Part shown: positions 60,010-64,000 of the stretch, in pieces
Position numbering within the stretch: the stretch's first letter is position 1
Layout: every line of letters starts with the position of its first letter
From: an uncultured Clostridia bacterium
Lineage (GTDB): Bacteria; Bacillota; Clostridia; Saccharofermentanales; Saccharofermentanaceae
DNA: 64,000 nucleotides
NCBI GenBank assembly: GCA_947303185.1
Contig: CAMYXF010000004.1
Coordinates: 124,001-188,000 of the forward strand
Direction: 5' to 3'
The notes under the pieces: generated by a model
Told to the model about the DNA's origin: nothing
Database searches by the model: none
What the model saw: only the letters and a program-made list of their open reading frames with translations
Made by a program: the position numbers and the translations under genes

Positions 60010-60034
60010 CGGGCACCTCGTAATGAGATGCCCG
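60010..60034 (-). terminator. Terminator of the GH43 gene
   Basis: GGGCACCTC (60011-60019) and GAGATGCCC (60025-60033) pair fully in minus-strand RNA (with one G-U), followed by GTTTTATTTG. A T6 run on the other side could also stop plus-strand transcripts. Confidence 0.8.
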
Positions 60035-60055
60035 CGTTTTTTGTTTTTGTAAATC

Positions 60056-61036
60056 TTACTCGTGATCGTAAGGGTGGATTGTCTCGATAGTGCCGTCTTC
60101 TGCGATGTTGAGCTTTGTGAACTTAACGCATCTCTTGTGATCGCATCCGCCGGAGAACTTGGCATCGTGATAGAAGAGATACCATTCGCCGTCAACCTCA
60201 ACGATTGAGTGGTGTGTTGTCCAGCCGATAACAGGCTCCATGATCCTTCCCTTGTATGTGAAAGGTCCTTCCGGATTATCGCCTTCAGCATAGCAGAGGT
60301 AATGTGTTGTACCTGTTGAATATGAGAGGTAGTACTTACCGTTGAACTTATGCATCCAGGGACCTTCGAAATAACGGCGGTCTTCGTCCTTAGCCTTGAG
60401 GGGCTCGCCGTTCTCGTCAAGGATCGTGATCATCTTGGGAGCTGCAACGAAGCCGTCCATTGTGGGCTTGAACTGTGCAACCAAGGGTCCAAGAGCCTTC
60501 TCGTCGCCTTCAGGTCTGTGCTCCTGGGGATTGAATGAGCCGGACTGCCACATTTCGAGCTGGCCGCCCCAGAGTCCGCCGTTGTAGCACCAGATCTTGC
60601 CGTCGTCATCAAGAAGGACTGCAGGGTCAATACTGTAGCTGCCCTCGATGGCATTTTCCTGAGCCTTGAAAGGACCTACAGGAGAATCAGACTCAGCAAC
60701 ACCGATTCTGAAGATCTCGTTCTTGTCCTTAGCCGGGAAAACAAGATAGTACTTACCGTTTGTATATACAGCATCAGGTGCCCAAAGCTGTCTTCCTACC
60801 CACGGGATATCCTCTTCTCTCAAAGCAACGCCGTTATCAACGCAGTCGCTGTCGAGTGAATCCATGGAAAGGATGTGATAATCCTTCATGACATACTGCT
60901 CACCGTCGTCATCCTCAGGGAGGTCGTTATCTTCGTCATGAGAAGGATAAATGTAGATCTTGCCGTTAAATACGTGTGCAGAAGGATCTGCCGTATAGAT
61001 GTGTGTGACAAGTTCTTTTCTCTCGTTCTTTTTCAT
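60056..61036 (-). CDS. Glycoside hydrolase family 43 protein
   Basis: ATG 61036 follows AGAGG; a GTG at 61042 is also open. The 326-residue five-blade beta-propeller has the GH43 catalytic residues: base Asp in YTADPSAHVFNGKIY, pKa-modulating Asp in YSIDPAVLLDDDG, and acid Glu in FEGPWMHKFNGKYYLSYS. GH43 enzymes remove xylose or arabinose from xylan and arabinan side chains. There is no signal peptide, so it acts in the cytoplasm on imported oligosaccharides. It has its own terminator and is not linked to the GH3 cluster. Confidence 0.9.
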   Translation of the reverse strand: MKKNERKELVTHIYTADPSAHVFNGKIYIYPSHDEDNDLPEDDDGEQYVMKDYHILSMDSLDSDCVDNGVALREEDIPWVGRQLWAPDAVYTNGKYYLVFPAKDKNEIFRIGVAESDSPVGPFKAQENAIEGSYSIDPAVLLDDDGKIWCYNGGLWGGQLEMWQSGSFNPQEHRPEGDEKALGPLVAQFKPTMDGFVAAPKMITILDENGEPLKAKDEDRRYFEGPWMHKFNGKYYLSYSTGTTHYLCYAEGDNPEGPFTYKGRIMEPVIGWTTHHSIVEVDGEWYLFYHDAKFSGGCDHKRCVKFTKLNIAEDGTIETIHPYDHE

Positions 61037-61145
61037 AGGCACCTCTTTATAGAAATACTTTTTAGTCTTTTGATAATACTTTTATTCCAAGTGTTTGTAA
61101 ATAAAATATGTTGCTATCTTGGTTGTCGTTTCTTGCGATTTCCCG

Positions 61146-61595
61146 TCAGGCGGTCTTTTTCGCATTGTATTCAAGGAGCTTCTTCGTGTATTCTCCCGCA
61201 CGTTTTTTCATTATCAGCACGTCTATCATGAGCGCCGTCACATAGCAGACCACTACGATTGCCACGAAAGCGATCCAGAACATTGTAAATCCACTGCCTG
61301 TGAAAATCTTCATCCAGTAGAACATCAGTATCTCCACCGGTACGAACATCGCGAAAAACACCGTCAGGTCAAACACGAATCCCCTCTTCTTCATGAACTT
61401 CGTGCAGAACGCGAAAACAAAAGTGAACGACGCCCACGCGCAAAGGAGCAGGAGCTTTAAGAGGAAGCTGACGCTGAGTGTTGCTTTTTCTGTAGCGAGC
61501 ATCCCGGCTGCGATTGCCGCACACAGCACGAGCCATGAATATGAGAACGCGAGCGCATTCCTGAAATATGTGAGTAATTTCTTGAAGTCTTCCAT
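61146..61595 (-). CDS. DUF3021-family membrane protein
   Basis: This 149-residue protein has four membrane helices (about 18-38, 44-66, 77-98, 105-128) and short basic ends. Size, topology and position right after a LytTR gene match DUF3021, the usual partner and likely inhibitor of LytTR regulators in Bacillota. It lies 19 bp downstream of the LytTR gene. Confidence 0.8.
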   Translation of the reverse strand: MEDFKKLLTYFRNALAFSYSWLVLCAAIAAGMLATEKATLSVSFLLKLLLLCAWASFTFVFAFCTKFMKKRGFVFDLTVFFAMFVPVEILMFYWMKIFTGSGFTMFWIAFVAIVVVCYVTALMIDVLIMKKRAGEYTKKLLEYNAKKTA

Positions 61596-61614
61596 ATGTG
61601 TATCCTTTTAGGCT

Positions 61615-62055
61615 CTATCCTTCTAAGCCGATCAACTCTTTGAGAGCCTTTACGTTTCTCCTTGAGATCACGATGACCTCGCCATTCGTAAGCGTCGCAA
61701 GGATGTTGCGCGTAACTTCAGGCTTGAGTTTCGTGATCTTGTTGAGGTTCACGATGACTGATTTCGAGGCCCTGAAAAACGTCTTCTCATCGAGCAGCTC
61801 CTCAAGTTCGTAAAGTCTCTTCTCAGTCTGAAGCACGTGGCCCGTCGTGTACAAAAACGTCTTCTTATCAACCGATTCGATGTAAAGGATCTCGTCGATC
61901 TGGACGTTATAAGTGTTGCCCTCCGACGTCGCCTGCAAACGCTCGTCGAAGCGGCTGATATACCGCTCGAGTCTCTCCGTCTCAGACGTCACTTCACGGC
62001 AGTGGATCTCCACCGCCGTGCCTGACTCAATATCCTTAGTGATCGTGACTTTCAT
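61615..62055 (-). CDS. LytTR-domain transcriptional regulator
   Basis: I start at ATG 62055 (MKVTITKDIE, 146 residues), seven bases after GGAG; ATG 62067 would put that site in the coding region. The first 45 residues are a helical region. The LytTR DNA-binding domain (about 50-145) is typical (VQIDEILYIESVDKKTFLYTTGHV, FFRASKSVIVNLNKI, GEVIVISRRNVKALKELIG). There is no response-regulator receiver domain, so control is through a membrane partner (the DUF3021 protein). Direct-repeat binding sites upstream of this operon (62764-62796) suggest self-activation. Confidence 0.88.
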   Translation of the reverse strand: MKVTITKDIESGTAVEIHCREVTSETERLERYISRFDERLQATSEGNTYNVQIDEILYIESVDKKTFLYTTGHVLQTEKRLYELEELLDEKTFFRASKSVIVNLNKITKLKPEVTRNILATLTNGEVIVISRRNVKALKELIGLEG

Positions 62056-62085
62056 CAATGACTCCAATAACCAATAATGGAATCA

Positions 62086-62697
62086 TTATAATTCAACATT
62101 CTCTTTTTGAGCACGGTCAAGTTTTCTGCACTCAACGAGAAGAAGCACTGACATGATAACCTGGCAAACGATCATGAAAATTCCTACATAAACCTCGCCT
62201 GCAAAGATCGAGATAAGCATTGAACCGAATGTCGTAACAAGTGACATAACAAGATATGTCTTGCTGTCATAGAGCCATGAAAACGGAAGCAGATGTGCAC
62301 CGAATACCATCGCGAAAAGCATGAGCATTGCATCCGGCTTCTGATTGAAAGCCCACATAACTATGAGCAGATAAAGCATCTGGTTTGCTGTATTGATGAA
62401 TCCCAATTTGTTGAAAGGATTGTTCCTGTTCTTGAAAACATGTGCGCCGATCAACTTGGAGAAAATCAACACGCTGGGAAGCAGCAATCCCGGGCAGTAA
62501 AATGTGTAAAGATTCTTCGTCATGATATCCACCGGAAGCATTCTCGTAATTGTAACGAGTGTCCAGATAACGACCGATGCCATCATAAACGGCGCACCCT
62601 TCTTCTGCAGGATCATAGCCTCAGTCTTCATGGCCATGTAATCATTTCCGTATGTCTTAGTTTTCTTAACTGCCTTTGTGTTTGTAATGTCTGTCAT
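62086..62697 (-). CDS. Multi-pass membrane protein, first gene of the LytTR operon
   Basis: ATG 62697 follows AAGGAGGT, giving 203 residues (MTDITNTKAVKKTK). About seven membrane helices fill residues 35-195, with a cytoplasmic basic N-terminus and a short acidic tail. It resembles a class of uncharacterised integral membrane proteins (DUF7010-like, uncertain) that often co-occur with LytTR/DUF3021 pairs. The operon starts at the strong promoter at 62726-62753. Confidence 0.7.
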   Translation of the reverse strand: MTDITNTKAVKKTKTYGNDYMAMKTEAMILQKKGAPFMMASVVIWTLVTITRMLPVDIMTKNLYTFYCPGLLLPSVLIFSKLIGAHVFKNRNNPFNKLGFINTANQMLYLLIVMWAFNQKPDAMLMLFAMVFGAHLLPFSWLYDSKTYLVMSLVTTFGSMLISIFAGEVYVGIFMIVCQVIMSVLLLVECRKLDRAQKENVEL

Positions 62698-62725
62698 TGT
62701 CTTGTACCTCCTTGGTTTTGAGGTC

Positions 62726-62796
62726 ATTATATCGGCGCTGTTTATGCGCTCAATAGGTTTGCGACCAAGCGGTACATTGTGGGTTACCAAGTGGTA
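62726..62796 (-). promoter_or_regulatory. Promoter with upstream LytTR-type direct repeat
   Basis: On the minus strand TTGAGC (62753-62748) and TATAAT (62731-62726) are 16 bp apart. Just upstream of the -35 box, ACCAAGCGGTA (62764-62774) and ACCAAGTGGTA (62786-62796) form a direct repeat with a 22-bp step, that is two helical turns. LytTR activators bind such direct repeats at this position, so the operon's own LytTR protein is the likely activator. Confidence 0.65.
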
Positions 62797-62868
62797 AAAA
62801 GAGGGTTATATGGGCCATTATCAATGGTGATCATTGCCTTGAAGCGGGTGGTTTCACCGGTTGATTTC

Positions 62869-63657
62869 TCACCTGTAATGCGTGTTAATCAGCTGGTCCA
62901 CTACCCTCACATCAAGGGGTGTTTTCGATGATTCAAAGGTGAGGAACAAGCGGTCTCCAACCAATATTCCAGCGTGGTTATACTCGTTGACTCTGTACAC
63001 CATCTCATCGGTGTAGTCGGCATTATCCATCATGCCGCAATGATCGTGATAAAGTATCTGGCGGTCGCTCATTCTCAGGATAGTGAAATCGGGATGTATA
63101 ATTGCTTTTCCAATCTTCAAAGGACACTCGTATTTGTACGGAATACCGTTCGCAAAAAGCCTGTCAGCAATGATCATTTCCGACTTCGATCTGACGCGCT
63201 CACCTTTTATCGTGAAGTATACAGGAGCATCACTTGGGAACCCCTTATGCGTGTATGGGTTTTCGAGCCACTGGCGCGCATATTCTTCGTCGCCAAGAAC
63301 TATTGACGTGGCGAATTGTTTTCGCGATTCAGGAAGCTGATCGTATACGTCTTCAGCTAAAACATCAGGGTATAAAGCCAGCATTTTAATTAGCGCGGTG
63401 TGCTCAATTTGCGCTGCTTTCAAGACCCTTTGGAGATAGTCTTTTTGGAGGTAAGTTGTGATGGTGTCTTTGTCGTTTAAGATGAGATATTTCTGACCGA
63501 ATTGTTTATCGTAATGGTAATAATATGCTCTGCCGTTCTTGAACTTTACATTGATGTTCCCCTCAGGAAATTGAGTAATTCTTCTCTTTAGTTCTTTAAT
63601 CGTTTTTGAGAGGAGAATGCTGCGCGTATTCATGTTGTCACGTATTTGATTAGCCAT
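62869..63657 (-). CDS. Uncharacterised protein with PD-(D/E)XK-like C-terminal domain
   Basis: This 262-residue protein has a helical N-terminal half (KTIKELKRRI, coiled-coil-like) and a C-terminal region with nuclease-like spacing: RSKSEMIIADRLFANGIPYKYECPL, then HPDFTILRMSDRQILYHDHCGMMDN. The Glu, HPD and the following acidic residue fit PD-(D/E)XK proteins, although the last motif is DH rather than E-x-K, and activity is not certain. I know similar proteins only as uncharacterised members of Clostridia. It stands alone next to island 3. Confidence 0.6.
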   Translation of the reverse strand: MANQIRDNMNTRSILLSKTIKELKRRITQFPEGNINVKFKNGRAYYYHYDKQFGQKYLILNDKDTITTYLQKDYLQRVLKAAQIEHTALIKMLALYPDVLAEDVYDQLPESRKQFATSIVLGDEEYARQWLENPYTHKGFPSDAPVYFTIKGERVRSKSEMIIADRLFANGIPYKYECPLKIGKAIIHPDFTILRMSDRQILYHDHCGMMDNADYTDEMVYRVNEYNHAGILVGDRLFLTFESSKTPLDVRVVDQLINTHYR

Positions 63658-63790
63658 AAAATCACCTCCAATGTTTTGGTTATCATATGACGGCAGAATA
63701 ACCTTTTGGTTGCAAAGTGCTGCAAATTGAAAATATAGGGTCGTATTTGAGACTTTTTCGCAAAAATTGAGACTAGTCTCAAAGATGCCG

Positions 63791-63993
63791 TTATCTAAAT
63801 AGTCGTTTGAACAATATGTTTAGAGTAAAAATCACAAAATGTTCTCTAAAACGAAGTAATCGCATCTGATTTAGAGACGAAAAACATTTTTTGTCATCTA
63901 AGTAATGCTCAAATCTGCGTTTTTAGAGAAACGGTATCTAAAAGCACATCAAAAGGCCGCATTTAGAGAAAAATTGACAAAATCTTCTCCAAA
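63791..63993. repeat. Alternating inverted half-site array, island 3 (continues past window)
   Basis: Half-sites are TTATCTAAA (63791), TTTAGAGTA (63819), TTCTCTAAA (63842), TTTAGAGAC (63870), TCATCTAAG (63894), TTTAGAGAA (63922), GTATCTAAA (63934), TTTAGAGAA (63962) and TTCTCCAAA (63985). Divergent pairs are all 19 bp apart, and the other gaps are 14 or 15 bp except one of 3 bp, which looks like a deletion. Arm complementarity is weaker than in islands 1 and 2, but the TCTAAA/TTTAGA core is kept. A separate perfect palindrome TTGAGACTAGTCTCAA lies just before it (63767-63782). The gap 63658-63790 holds nothing else. Confidence 0.75.
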
Positions 63994-64000
63994 CAGTTCA

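Noticed and set aside
63767..63782. TTGAGACTAGTCTCAA palindrome as part of island 3
   Set aside because: It is a perfect palindrome with no gap and is out of phase with the 19/14 bp spacing, so it is noted separately.

Overview
The window looks like chromosome from a Gram-positive, fibre-degrading anaerobe of the class Clostridia (Bacillota). The evidence is RNase J, a bifunctional Rel protein, LytTR/DUF3021 regulation, a YesL-type membrane protein next to sugar ABC transport genes, a split transketolase, AGGAGG-type ribosome binding sites and moderate GC content. This is inference from gene content; no rRNA or tRNA gene is present to place it further.

Layout. 1-9.2 kb: a partial hexapeptide acyltransferase, an AraC-type regulator, then a minus-strand run of proS, a transglutaminase/leucine-rich-repeat protein and a MacB/FtsX-type ABC exporter with a very long coiled coil. 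9.2-19.3 kb: a small membrane protein, an SH3-3D cell-wall protein, rnjA, an HTH-PIN toxin-antitoxin pair, rel-recJ with overlapping reading frames, and rpsU. 19.3-38.4 kb: a type IV pilus locus in two divergent blocks. The minus block carries a 3,052-residue pilin-adhesin, three minor pilins, a major pilin and a prepilin-peptidase-like protein. The plus block carries an unknown membrane protein, PilC, a PilM-PilN fusion, PilO, PilB and a second, minimal prepilin peptidase. 38.4-39.1 kb: hicAB. 39.1-52.5 kb: pentose and plant-sugar use (GH3 hydrolase, AraC regulator, sugar ABC permeases and binding protein, YesL, split transketolase, an L-fucose/L-arabinose-type isomerase, a DUF4867-like protein, xylulokinase). 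53-64 kb: carB, a secreted thermonuclease, a Gly/His-rich membrane protein, a cupin, a FliB-like protein, a GH43 hydrolase, a LytTR/DUF3021 operon and a PD-(D/E)XK-like protein.

How the genes work together. The pilus locus encodes nearly all parts of a single-membrane type IV pilus, except that no PilT retraction ATPase is seen. Its most distinctive component is the giant pilin, in which an ordinary prepilin leader and helix carry about 3,000 residues of adhesin-like repeats. The two prepilin peptidases complement each other: one keeps the zinc/methylase domain but has lost the GxGD aspartate, and the other is only the peptidase core with both aspartates intact. The sugar region forms a plausible path from plant polysaccharide (GH3, GH43) through ABC uptake, isomerase and xylulokinase to transketolase.

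Outside genes, three intergenic islands (about 1.54-1.88, 9.36-9.68 and 63.79-64.0 kb) hold a regular array of 9-bp half-sites in alternating orientation, spaced 19 and 14-15 bp apart (period about 51-52 bp). In many units the outer bases vary but stay complementary across the 19-bp gap. I do not recognise this element. Together with the giant pilin, it is the best candidate here for something undescribed.
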